64,000 nt of DNA, taken from the NCBI GenBank assembly GCA_938005545.1, contig CALKXV010000008.1, forward strand, positions 32,614 through 96,613, read 5' to 3'. The translations under genes and the position numbers were made by a program. Shown piece by piece: positions 10,815 to 19,940 of this stretch (its first letter is position 1; each line of letters begins with the position of its first letter). This DNA comes from an uncultured Paracoccaceae bacterium. Its GTDB lineage: Bacteria; Pseudomonadota; Alphaproteobacteria; Rhodobacterales; Rhodobacteraceae. Under the pieces are notes generated by a model, which had not been told where the DNA came from, ran no database searches, and worked only from the letters and a program-made list of their open reading frames with translations.

Positions 10815-11656
10815 CCACGAATGTTTTCGACGCGAACCCCTCGCATCCAGTTCGACAAGGCTTGGGGCTGATCCGTCATGATCAGACCAGCACCCGCATC
10901 AATCAAACGCCCCCAAACCGACGCTGGGTTCTGCAACGCCGCTTTGTCGGACAAATCACCATTACTCACGTCATCAAGCGTCAAAACGGAAAGCCGCAGA
11001 CTGTCACCGCCAATCGCACAGCCTTCCCGAAGCAGATCGAGGTCGGAAAACGTCACCTCAACCGTCGCGACATCCGCCGTTTTCAGGGCGCGAAGTATGT
11101 CCAAGGCATCACTTCCATCCAACTGAACCTTGGCCATCACCATAACGCCATGGGCGGCTTCAAGGTCTTTGAGGGCCGCGACATCGCCGGGATTCGAAAC
11201 CCTGATTTTCAAGGTTGCCCGGTGTGTTTCGCCCAAACCCGCCACGTCACGCGCCACGGCCTGCAAATCCTCAGCGCGTTTCACATCCAGATCGAAAATT
11301 GCATCGGTGCCATCAAGTGCGGCAAATCCGTTGGACAGCCAGGGAACCGGTTCTGACGTTTCATAAGCGTCCACACCACCAGCGCCATGCAACAATTTAA
11401 GGCCGCTCAACGTAAAAGGATCAACACCATCCGAGTTTGCGTCCAAACCGGTTGTTCGCAGCAGCGATTGGTCATGCATCATATACGCACGCCCCTTTCC
11501 ATCAAGACGAACGTCGACTTCGACCACATCCCAAGTCGCAGCCGCTTGAATGGCGGAACAGGAATTTTCCGGGCTGCGGCTCCAAAGCCCGCGATGCACG
11601 GACACCAAGGGTCGGTGCGACGCGCGAAACCGCGCCTTCATGTCAGAAACGCTCAT
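10811..11656 (-). CDS. Glycerophosphodiester phosphodiesterase family protein
   Basis: VSVHRGLWSRSPENSCSAIQAAATW...VEVDVRLDGKGRAYMMHDQSLLRTTG, GDPD motif (HRG..PENS, E.D, HD). Confidence 0.88.
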   Translation of the reverse strand: MSVSDMKARFRASHRPLVSVHRGLWSRSPENSCSAIQAAATWDVVEVDVRLDGKGRAYMMHDQSLLRTTGLDANSDGVDPFTLSGLKLLHGAGGVDAYETSEPVPWLSNGFAALDGTDAIFDLDVKRAEDLQAVARDVAGLGETHRATLKIRVSNPGDVAALKDLEAAHGVMVMAKVQLDGSDALDILRALKTADVATVEVTFSDLDLLREGCAIGGDSLRLSVLTLDDVSNGDLSDKAALQNPASVWGRLIDAGAGLIMTDQPQALSNWMRGVRVENIRG

Positions 11657-11759
11657 ATTATGCCTGCCTTGCCTGCGCAGCTTAGACACCAAATACCTTT
11701 ATGTCCTGAAAAGATTCTGTACGAAATTGCCAATAACCGGACCGAGGTTGTTCAATCCG

Positions 11760-13493
11760 CTAAACCAAGCGCTTTGAAAGAACGGCCTTCACGGCATTGG
11801 CCAAATCGTTGGCGGCGCAGGGTTTTACCAGGATAGGCGCGTCGTAAGGCCCTTTGTCTGCGTTCAGAAACTCGGAGTAGCCCGAAATGTAGAGAACGCC
11901 CGTGCTTTCCGACAATTGCTTCACCTGACGCACCAGATCAAAGCCATCGACATCCCCCGGCATGATGATGTCCGTGATCACCAGATCGAAATCGACACCC
12001 TGTTCCAACAGCCCAAGCGCCGCAGTGCCAGAGGTTGCCGAAATCACCCGGTATCGCAACTCTTCAAGCGTTTCTTGCAGCATCATCAACATCATCGCAT
12101 CGTCTTCAACAACCAGAACGGTTTCGCCACCGCCAACAGGAAGCGGCGCATTCCAGTTGGCTGGCACCTCAAGACTTTCGCGTTCCAGCGGTAAAACAAG
12201 ATGCACCGACGTCCCTTGAGGGGTGTTCGGTTCGACGTGCACATGCCCGCCGGCTTCGGTGACAAACGACTGCACGGCGATCAATCCCTGTCCAATGCCC
12301 AACCCGCCGCTGCCTGACAGAACGAACGGGTTGGAAACTTGGTTGGCAATCGCCGGATCCATGCCCGGTCCGTCATCCGAAACGATCAATTCGACGAACT
12401 CTGATTGCGAGCTGTGCAATTCGCGCAACTGTAAAACGCTGTCGGAAACATCGGCGAGCTGTGCGGAAATCGTCACGGTCCCGGCATCCGCGTGCCGCAA
12501 GATTGCATCGCACCCATTCAACACCAAAGCCAAAAGCGCGTCTTCCAGCTTTGCCTGATTGCATCGCACCAAAAGGCCGGGTTCGCGGCACTCCACAACC
12601 AGGGAAACGTTCTCGTCTATGACCGACGGTACAAGGATCTGAAAGTCTTCCAACATCGACATGACGGACCGCGAAGACACCTGACCGACCTGTTGGCGCG
12701 CCAACAATGTGACTTTGCGGGTCAGGCTGCGGCCCTTTTCAACGGTAGTCAACGCGGTCATCAGATGGCTGGTGGCTTTGTCGGGCAATATCTGATTGAG
12801 CGACGCATCAATGGCATAAGCGATGGTGTCCAGCATGTTGGAATAATCGTGGGTAATGCTTTGTGCGAGCGCGGAAAAAACGTCTTGTTGGCCGAGCATC
12901 GCTTCGGATTTCTCGGTCGCGACCATAGGGCTGATATCTTCCAATACGATCAACGCCTTAAGCTTCCCGTCGGACGCATCCATCGGCGCGCTGGTTATGC
13001 GGACACGTCGCGCCTCGTTGTGCCGAACCGCGCGGCTCATCAAAAAGGTTTCCCCCTTCAGATGGTTGTTTGACAGTGCGCGATCCACAGGGAATTTAGC
13101 GCCTTCAAGCGGCGTTTCATCCGTGTCATCCCAAAACTCGATGTTTTCAGGCCATGCAAATGGGGGAGCCTTGGACACACCACCCAACATACGTCGCCCT
13201 GTGTCGTTGATCATGACGATGTTCTTTTCAGCATTCACACCAACGACACCGCCGCTTGCCAAATTCATGACGGTGTCCAGTTGCTGCGCCGACCATTGGT
13301 CTTTCGCGGGCGGTTTTCGGTTTTGCAGAACCCAAAAGGCGATCACCGCGATTACGGCCAGAAGGATGGCGGCCATTGGCCAAAACATCAGGGGGGAGCC
13401 CTGACCCGTTATGACTTGAGCCGTCGCACCCATCGCAGGAAACACCAGCGCGACGCTGGTGAAGCCGTTTCGGGCAAAGGAATTGCACGTCAT
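11760..13493 (-). CDS. Hybrid sensor histidine kinase (TM, PAS-like, HisKA, HATPase, receiver)
   Basis: SITHDYSNMLDTIAYAIDASL H-box; SDDGPGMDPAIANQVSNPFVLSGSGGLGIGQGL; VLVVEDDAMMLMMLQETL...DLVITDIIMPGDVDGFDLV. Confidence 0.88.
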   Translation of the reverse strand: MTCNSFARNGFTSVALVFPAMGATAQVITGQGSPLMFWPMAAILLAVIAVIAFWVLQNRKPPAKDQWSAQQLDTVMNLASGGVVGVNAEKNIVMINDTGRRMLGGVSKAPPFAWPENIEFWDDTDETPLEGAKFPVDRALSNNHLKGETFLMSRAVRHNEARRVRITSAPMDASDGKLKALIVLEDISPMVATEKSEAMLGQQDVFSALAQSITHDYSNMLDTIAYAIDASLNQILPDKATSHLMTALTTVEKGRSLTRKVTLLARQQVGQVSSRSVMSMLEDFQILVPSVIDENVSLVVECREPGLLVRCNQAKLEDALLALVLNGCDAILRHADAGTVTISAQLADVSDSVLQLRELHSSQSEFVELIVSDDGPGMDPAIANQVSNPFVLSGSGGLGIGQGLIAVQSFVTEAGGHVHVEPNTPQGTSVHLVLPLERESLEVPANWNAPLPVGGGETVLVVEDDAMMLMMLQETLEELRYRVISATSGTAALGLLEQGVDFDLVITDIIMPGDVDGFDLVRQVKQLSESTGVLYISGYSEFLNADKGPYDAPILVKPCAANDLANAVKAVLSKRLV

Positions 13494-13568
13494 GGGCTGG
13501 ACAATCTGTGATTGCGTTAACCTATTTGAGCATAGCAAAATAAGGTCGTCAACCTCAGGTTGTATTTT

Positions 13569-15410
13569 TTAACGTAACGCTCCCACCGACTGCAACGCTT
13601 CAAACTTGGCCTGATCCCACCACCAGTAATCGACACCACGATCATATGCGGGCTTTTCGGGCGGTTTGCCGAAGACATCCCAATAAGCGATCCAATGGGT
13701 GCCTTTGTGCCAATTCGGAACCCAAATGATCTTGTCCCGCAAAACTCGGTCCAACGCCTTAACGCGCACTTCCAAGGCAGCGCGGGAAGGTGCACCAATG
13801 ATTTCTTCGATCAATGCATCAACCACCGGGTCGGCCAAACCGGCCAGATTGAATGTCCCGGGTTCATCGACGCTGCTGGACGCAAAGACAGACCGCAACT
13901 CCAGCGACGGGCTGAGCGAGACATTCAGCCTCGCGACGTAAACATCATAGTCGAAATCTTCCTGCCTTTGTTCCAATTCGGCACTATCGATCAGTTCGAA
14001 CGACGCTTCGATACCAAGCAGTTTCAAGTTTTCGGCGAACGGCAACACAATGCGTTCAAAGGCCGGGCCGTCGTCGATAAATTGCACCGACAAAACTTCT
14101 CCCGCTGCGTTGCGACGCTTGCCATCGTCGCCAATCACCCAACCTGCCTCTTCCAACAGGGTATTGGCTTGTCGCACCAGCTTGCGATCTGTTTTTCGCG
14201 TCGTACTTACGGGCGGCACAAAGGCAGGCTCTGTAAAAACCGTGCTGGGTAATTGATCGCGGAACGGTTCCAGAACCGCCAGTTCTTCACCTTCCAGAAG
14301 ACCCGATGCCTGCATCGGTGAATTTTCCCAAAAGGAGTCTAACCGCTGGTACGAACCATAAAACAACGTATCGTTTGACCATTCAAAGTTGAACATCATC
14401 CCGATGGCTTCCCGCACGCGGCGGTCTTTGAACTTTTCAAGCCGGGTGTTGATCCAAAATCCTTGCGCACCCGACGGGCGACCATCCTCGATCACCTCGC
14501 GCTTTACCCATCCATTGTCCAGAGCGGGGAAATCATAGCCCGTCGCCCAAAGAGCCGAGAAAAACTCCTCGTGGAACAGATACACGCCTGCCTTTAAGGC
14601 CTCAAACGCTGCGGTGCTGTCGGAAAAATATTCATATCGGAAGCAATCAAAGTTGTGGTTGCCAACATTCACCGGCAAGTCAGCGGCCCAATAATTCGGA
14701 TTGCGGCAATACACGATCTGACGCCCGGCATCGACCTTGTCGACGATATAGGGACCAGACCCCAAAGGCGGCTCAAGCGTAGACCGGGTGAAATCGACAT
14801 CCTGATAGTAATGTTCTGGAAGGATTGGAATTTCGCCCACAGTGGCAATCAAATCCCGTGTCGCCACGCCCTCTTTAAATTCGACCCGCACCGCCAAATC
14901 CGACAAAGTTTCGATCCTGGCGACGTCGGCAAGCACAATCTGATAGTTTGGGCCGCCATCTTTTTTCAGCGTTTCAATGGTCCAGACCACATCTTGCGCC
15001 CGCACCGGCTTGCCATCCGCAAACGTCGCGCCGCTTCGCAGGGTGTAAATCACCCATGACCGGTCGTCGGGATATTCGATGCTTTCGGCCAAAAGCCCAT
15101 AGACCGCATCCGCCTCGTCGAACGCGCGCACCATCAGCGTGTCATACAACCGTTCCAAGCCTTGCGCAGGTTCGCCCGCCAGAATGAACTGGTTCAAACT
15201 GTCAAAAGTCTGGCTGGCCAGAAAGCCACGAAAACTCATCGTGCCACCTTTCGGGGCCTCTGGATTCACATAGTTGAAATGGGAAAAATCGGGGGGGTAG
15301 TTAAGCTCGCCAAAGGCCGAAATACCGTGGCTGATCGTGGTCGTCTTGTGGTTGTCGGCGAAACTTGGCCCTGACAGGCAAAGAAGAAAGCAAAGAAAGG
15401 CAGCGCGCAT
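13569..15410 (-). CDS. ABC transporter substrate-binding protein, family 5 (peptide-type, YejA-like)
   Basis: Signal peptide; HGISAFGELNYPPDFSHFNYVNPEAPKGGTMSF; DRRVREAIGMMFNFEWSNDTLFYGSYQRLDSFWENS, YejA-like. Confidence 0.9.
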   Translation of the reverse strand: MRAAFLCFLLCLSGPSFADNHKTTTISHGISAFGELNYPPDFSHFNYVNPEAPKGGTMSFRGFLASQTFDSLNQFILAGEPAQGLERLYDTLMVRAFDEADAVYGLLAESIEYPDDRSWVIYTLRSGATFADGKPVRAQDVVWTIETLKKDGGPNYQIVLADVARIETLSDLAVRVEFKEGVATRDLIATVGEIPILPEHYYQDVDFTRSTLEPPLGSGPYIVDKVDAGRQIVYCRNPNYWAADLPVNVGNHNFDCFRYEYFSDSTAAFEALKAGVYLFHEEFFSALWATGYDFPALDNGWVKREVIEDGRPSGAQGFWINTRLEKFKDRRVREAIGMMFNFEWSNDTLFYGSYQRLDSFWENSPMQASGLLEGEELAVLEPFRDQLPSTVFTEPAFVPPVSTTRKTDRKLVRQANTLLEEAGWVIGDDGKRRNAAGEVLSVQFIDDGPAFERIVLPFAENLKLLGIEASFELIDSAELEQRQEDFDYDVYVARLNVSLSPSLELRSVFASSSVDEPGTFNLAGLADPVVDALIEEIIGAPSRAALEVRVKALDRVLRDKIIWVPNWHKGTHWIAYWDVFGKPPEKPAYDRGVDYWWWDQAKFEALQSVGALR

Positions 15411-15508
15411 CTGGTTCTCCCGATTGTAACGGGGTGAAGGCTAGCACTGATTGGCCGCAAGGCAAGGTTGTCCCCGCTTGCACTTATGCCCCCACACAGC
15501 TTAGCGTG

Positions 15509-18500
15509 ATGGCAATGACACGCCTGTTCTCAAACAAAAACCGCCCCGTCCATCTTGGCCCGTTTCCGCTGGAACGCCTGAAACGCCAGGACAGTGCCGA
15601 CTTGAATGGCCTGCCTGCGCCGGCGCCCCTGAATTTCACACGGCCCGACGAACCAACAAGCATCGTAAACGCCATGGCCGAATATCAGGCGATGATGGAT
15701 GCGATCCAAGACGGGCTGGTGAACAAAAGACGTTCGGCCTGCCCCGATGATGCGACCGAACGCGCGCAGCATCTGAAAGGCTTTGGATACTTTTCGGATG
15801 CCGCCATGATCGGCATCTGCCGATTACCCGAAGCGGCCCTGCTGGATCACCCCTGGCGAAATCCCGAAATCGACCGGCTGGCCGACGATCTAAAGACGCG
15901 TCAGACCAAAACACTGGCGTCTGGCATCGACATGATCATGGCCGATCTGAAAGATGCGATGGAGGCACCGCCCGTCACCATCACCGGGCACACCCATGCG
16001 ATTGTATTTCTTTATGCCCGCCCGCGCCCCGGTCGCGCTGACGAGCCCGGAACCGATTGGCTGGTGGACGCAGAACATCACACCGCCGCACTTCGGGCGT
16101 CGGAAACGGCTGTCATTCTTGCCAATTACATCCGGTTACTGGGATACGACGCCAAAGCCCATAGTGCGTCGACCTCGGACGTGGATTTGAACCGGTTGGC
16201 CGTCGAGGCCGGACTGGCCGTTGCCCATGACGCCGTGTTGCAAAACCCGTTCCTGGGCGACAACTTCGGGCTTGCAGCCCTGACCACAACGTTCGAGATG
16301 ACGCCCGACAAACCGCTTGCCCGCCATCAACCCCTTTGGGGCAGCAAAGGCCCGGCGTGGTGGGCCGGTTACCGAACTGCGAAATCCGCGCTGAACCTCG
16401 ACCCATACAAGAAACGGCGATATGTCGATGGCGCGTTTCCCTTTGAAACTCTGAAACGTGTGGACGATCCCACCACCTTCATCGACGAACCCCGTGTGCC
16501 ACGCGTGCCAAAGCGCACCGATATGTTTGCGCGCGCTCAATTCGGCGATATGGGCAATACCGTACAGGACGGCGCGAAAGGTGGCCATTACGCGCGAAAA
16601 TCACCAACTGCGTCAGCACAACGTCGGATGCTGGGTGCCTTTGTGCTGCTTCAGGATGGAGCTTCGGACGATGGTGGACGGCCCACAGATGCGGAGCGCA
16701 ACGCGGCCAATGTGAAAGCCACCAGCTATTTTCTGGGCGTCGACGCGGTTGGGATCAGCCGGTGCCCCGATTGGACATGGTACAGTCACGATGCCACTGG
16801 CAAGCCTGTGGACCCACCCCACGACCAAGCGATCTCAATGATCATTGATCAGGGGTATGAGACGATGGAGGGCGCGTCCGGCGATGACTGGATCAGCGTG
16901 GCGCAATCCATGCGCGCCTATTTGCGGTTCTCGCTTTTAGGCGGCGTGATTGCCAAGCATATCAGGCGCTTGGGCTACAAAGCTAAGGCGCACACGGTGC
17001 TGGACGGCGAAGTCTTGCAACCGCCGCTTTTGTTGCTCGCCGGCCTTGGCGAGGTCAGCCGCATTGGCGAAGTTATCCTGAACCCCTTCCTTGGCCCCCG
17101 CCTGAAATCCGGCGTTGTCACGACGGACATGCCGATGGCCCACGACAAGCCAATCGACTTTGGGCTGCAAAAGTTCTGCGAGGCTTGCAACAAATGCGCG
17201 CGCGAATGTCCGTCGGGGGCGATCACGTCTGGCCCGAAGCTGATGTTCAATGGCTATGAAATCTGGAAATCCGACAGCCAGAAATGCGCGACTTACCGAA
17301 TTACCACTGAAGGCGGCGCCATGTGCGGACGCTGCATGAAGACATGCCCCTGGAACCTCGAAGGACTGTTTGCCGAAAAACCGTTTCGCTGGGCGGCGAT
17401 GAAAGTTCCTTCTTTGGCCCCGACACTTGCCAAGCTTGACGACAAAGTCGGCAATGGCGGGCTGAACCCTGTGAAAAAGTGGTGGTGGGACTTGGAAATT
17501 AAGGAAGACGGTGGTTATCAACCGACGCGAAAGCCCGTAAATGCCCGCAATCTACAGCCCGAACTGAAGCTCGACTATGCCGATCAGACACTTGCTGTGT
17601 ACCCCGCGCCACTGACGCCACCACCTTGGCCCTATCCCTATCCAATGGACCGCGAAGCCGGGATTGATGCCTATAACAAGATGATCACGCCCGCCGCCTA
17701 CAAATCCCGGCTGACCGCTGGCAAAACGGACGGGTTGGCCCATAAGGTCGGCGATCATGACGACAGTCCTGTGGTCGAAGTCACGGTCTCAAAGGTCGAC
17801 CCGCGTGGCGGCAATGTCACGCTTTATGAATTCCGTGATCCAAACCGCGGCGATTTGCCCTCATGGACCGCAGGTGCACATTTAGACATCGTCGTCGCGC
17901 CCGAGTTTCTGCGACAATATTCCATGTCCGGCAATCCAAGTGATCGCTCGGTATATCAGATCGGCGTGCTGCGTGAGGATGATGGCCGGGGTGGCTCGAA
18001 ACTGATGCACCGGATATTCTCGGAAGGTCGGCGGGTGTTCCTGTCGAAACCGATCAATCATTTCCCGCTGATCGAAGACGCCTCCAAAACGTTCCTGATG
18101 GGCGGTGGTATCGGCGTAACCCCGATGATCGCCATGGGACATCGGCTGCACGCCCTTCAAGCCGACTTCGAGCTGCACTATTCGGTGCCATCAAGGGCAG
18201 CGGCGGCTTACCTTACCGATCTTGAGACCGTGCCTTGGGCCGATCACGTGACACTCCACGTCTCGGACGAAGGCTCGCGCGCGGATTTCTCTGATGTTCT
18301 GGGGCCTTACACAACCGGTGCCCATGTCTACACCTGTGGGCCGGATCGTTATATGTCGGCTGTTTTGGACGCAGCCAAGGCTCAGGGTTTCGGCGAAGAC
18401 GCCCGGCATCTTGAGTACTTTTCGGTCCCCGATCAGCCCGACTATGAAAACCACGACTTTACGTTAAAACTCGCCCAAAGTGGCCAATCATTCAATATCC

Positions 18501-18718
18501 CTGCCGACAAAAGCGCGACGGATGTATTGACCGAGGCGGGCATTTCCATCGACGTAAAATGCTCGGATGGGCTGTGCGGTGTGTGCAAATGCGGGTTGAT
18601 ATCGGGTGACGTCGAACATCGGGATTTCGTTCTTTCAGCGGCCCAACGGAAAGACGCGATCATCCTGTGCCAATCGCGCGCAGCGGCCCCGGACGGCGTG
18701 GTTGAGATCGATTTGTAA
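15509..18718 (+). CDS. Self-sufficient reductive dehalogenase-like protein: tandem RdhA-like modules, two Fe-S cluster motifs, FAD/NAD oxidoreductase and C-terminal 2Fe-2S ferredoxin
   Basis: FCEACNKCARECPSGAIT (Cx2Cx2Cx3CP) and C-x12-CGRCMKTCPWN; WTAGAHLDIVV...RQYSMSG; FLMGGGIGVTPMIAM; CSDGLCGVCKCGLISGDVEHRDFVLS...ILCQSRA; ATG 15509 preferred. Confidence 0.87.
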   Translation: MAMTRLFSNKNRPVHLGPFPLERLKRQDSADLNGLPAPAPLNFTRPDEPTSIVNAMAEYQAMMDAIQDGLVNKRRSACPDDATERAQHLKGFGYFSDAAMIGICRLPEAALLDHPWRNPEIDRLADDLKTRQTKTLASGIDMIMADLKDAMEAPPVTITGHTHAIVFLYARPRPGRADEPGTDWLVDAEHHTAALRASETAVILANYIRLLGYDAKAHSASTSDVDLNRLAVEAGLAVAHDAVLQNPFLGDNFGLAALTTTFEMTPDKPLARHQPLWGSKGPAWWAGYRTAKSALNLDPYKKRRYVDGAFPFETLKRVDDPTTFIDEPRVPRVPKRTDMFARAQFGDMGNTVQDGAKGGHYARKSPTASAQRRMLGAFVLLQDGASDDGGRPTDAERNAANVKATSYFLGVDAVGISRCPDWTWYSHDATGKPVDPPHDQAISMIIDQGYETMEGASGDDWISVAQSMRAYLRFSLLGGVIAKHIRRLGYKAKAHTVLDGEVLQPPLLLLAGLGEVSRIGEVILNPFLGPRLKSGVVTTDMPMAHDKPIDFGLQKFCEACNKCARECPSGAITSGPKLMFNGYEIWKSDSQKCATYRITTEGGAMCGRCMKTCPWNLEGLFAEKPFRWAAMKVPSLAPTLAKLDDKVGNGGLNPVKKWWWDLEIKEDGGYQPTRKPVNARNLQPELKLDYADQTLAVYPAPLTPPPWPYPYPMDREAGIDAYNKMITPAAYKSRLTAGKTDGLAHKVGDHDDSPVVEVTVSKVDPRGGNVTLYEFRDPNRGDLPSWTAGAHLDIVVAPEFLRQYSMSGNPSDRSVYQIGVLREDDGRGGSKLMHRIFSEGRRVFLSKPINHFPLIEDASKTFLMGGGIGVTPMIAMGHRLHALQADFELHYSVPSRAAAAYLTDLETVPWADHVTLHVSDEGSRADFSDVLGPYTTGAHVYTCGPDRYMSAVLDAAKAQGFGEDARHLEYFSVPDQPDYENHDFTLKLAQSGQSFNIPADKSATDVLTEAGISIDVKCSDGLCGVCKCGLISGDVEHRDFVLSAAQRKDAIILCQSRAAAPDGVVEIDL

Positions 18719-18863
18719 GCCCGTTTTCAAACCCGTGATCGCCGACCACAAACAAATAACAATCGTGTCATTTTTGAACGGCTTCTTAAGGGAATTGGTT
18801 TTATGCGTTGCCTAGCCAGCACTTTCGTTTATCAAGTTCGCAACAACGACAAGAAGCAGTGAT

Positions 18864-19895
18864 ATGCACCATAGTTCTGAGGCTTTCGAGCAAGACTCCA
18901 CCGAACCGAATGCGCGTGATTGGGTCAAAGTACTGGCAGATTATCGGGAACCCAGCGGTCTTCGAAGTACATTTGAATTGGGGGTCACCTTGGGGCCCTT
19001 CGTTCTGCTTTGGGCAGCGGCCTGGTTCAGCTTGTCAATCAGCCCATGGCTGACACTGTTCATCTCGCTTTGCAACGCAGCCTTTTTGGTGCGTCTTTTC
19101 GCAATCCAGCACGATTGCGGCCATGCCGCCTTCTTCAAAAACCGCACGCTCAGCGATTGGATCGGACGCGTTATCGGTGTTCTGACCCTGACGCCTTATG
19201 ACGTATGGCGGCGTGCTCATTCGATCCACCACAGTTCTTCCGGCAACCTTGGACGCCGCGGCATGGGCGATATCCAAACGCTGACGGTGACGGAATACAA
19301 AGCGCTTTCGCCAACCAAACGCTTTATGTACCGCCTTTATCGTCACCCCATCGTTCTTTTTGGTCTTGGGCCGGGATACATCTTTTTGCTGGAAAATCGG
19401 CTACCCCTAGGGTTCACCGACAAGGCAAAGTATTGGATCAGCTCGATGTGCACCAATGCCGCGATCTTTGTCGCCCTTGGCGTGATCATCTATTTTGGCG
19501 GACTGATGCCGATCCTGCTGATCTTCCTTCCAACGACACTTTTGGCAGCTTCAGCAGGTGTCTGGTTGTTCTACGTCCAGCACCAGTTTGAGCACACCCA
19601 CTGGGACGATGACGAAGACTGGGACCTGCACGAAGCAGCGTTGCATGGAAGTTCGCACTATGTGCTGCCGTCAGTTCTGCAATGGTTGAGCGCCAACATC
19701 GGCATCCATCACGTGCATCACCTTTACAGCCGCATCCCGTTTTACCGACTTCCAGAAGTCCTGCGCGATCACGCTGTTTTGGCGGAAAGCAATCGCATGA
19801 CGATCCGCGACAGTATTGTGACTGCGAAACTTCACTTGTGGGACGAGAAGAGCAAGCGCCTTTTGTCCTTTGCACAGGCTGAAAAAGCAACTTAA
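18864..19895 (+). CDS. Membrane fatty acid desaturase
   Basis: Three His boxes: HDCGHAAF, HSIHH, HHVHH. Confidence 0.92.
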   Translation: MHHSSEAFEQDSTEPNARDWVKVLADYREPSGLRSTFELGVTLGPFVLLWAAAWFSLSISPWLTLFISLCNAAFLVRLFAIQHDCGHAAFFKNRTLSDWIGRVIGVLTLTPYDVWRRAHSIHHSSSGNLGRRGMGDIQTLTVTEYKALSPTKRFMYRLYRHPIVLFGLGPGYIFLLENRLPLGFTDKAKYWISSMCTNAAIFVALGVIIYFGGLMPILLIFLPTTLLAASAGVWLFYVQHQFEHTHWDDDEDWDLHEAALHGSSHYVLPSVLQWLSANIGIHHVHHLYSRIPFYRLPEVLRDHAVLAESNRMTIRDSIVTAKLHLWDEKSKRLLSFAQAEKAT

Positions 19896-19940
19896 CCAAG
19901 GCTTATCAATAGCTTGGCCCAATCGGTTAATCTGATGGGG

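Noticed and set aside
10610-11356. 248-aa plus-strand ORF opposite the GDPD gene
   Set aside because: Antisense shadow of a well-supported gene; composition (Arg/Gln/His-rich) is typical of out-of-frame high-GC sequence.
15509-17400. Epoxyqueuosine reductase (QueG) as an alternative identity for the RdhA-like region
   Set aside because: The tandem modules, about 1070-aa length and fused flavin reductase plus 2Fe-2S domain are not QueG features.
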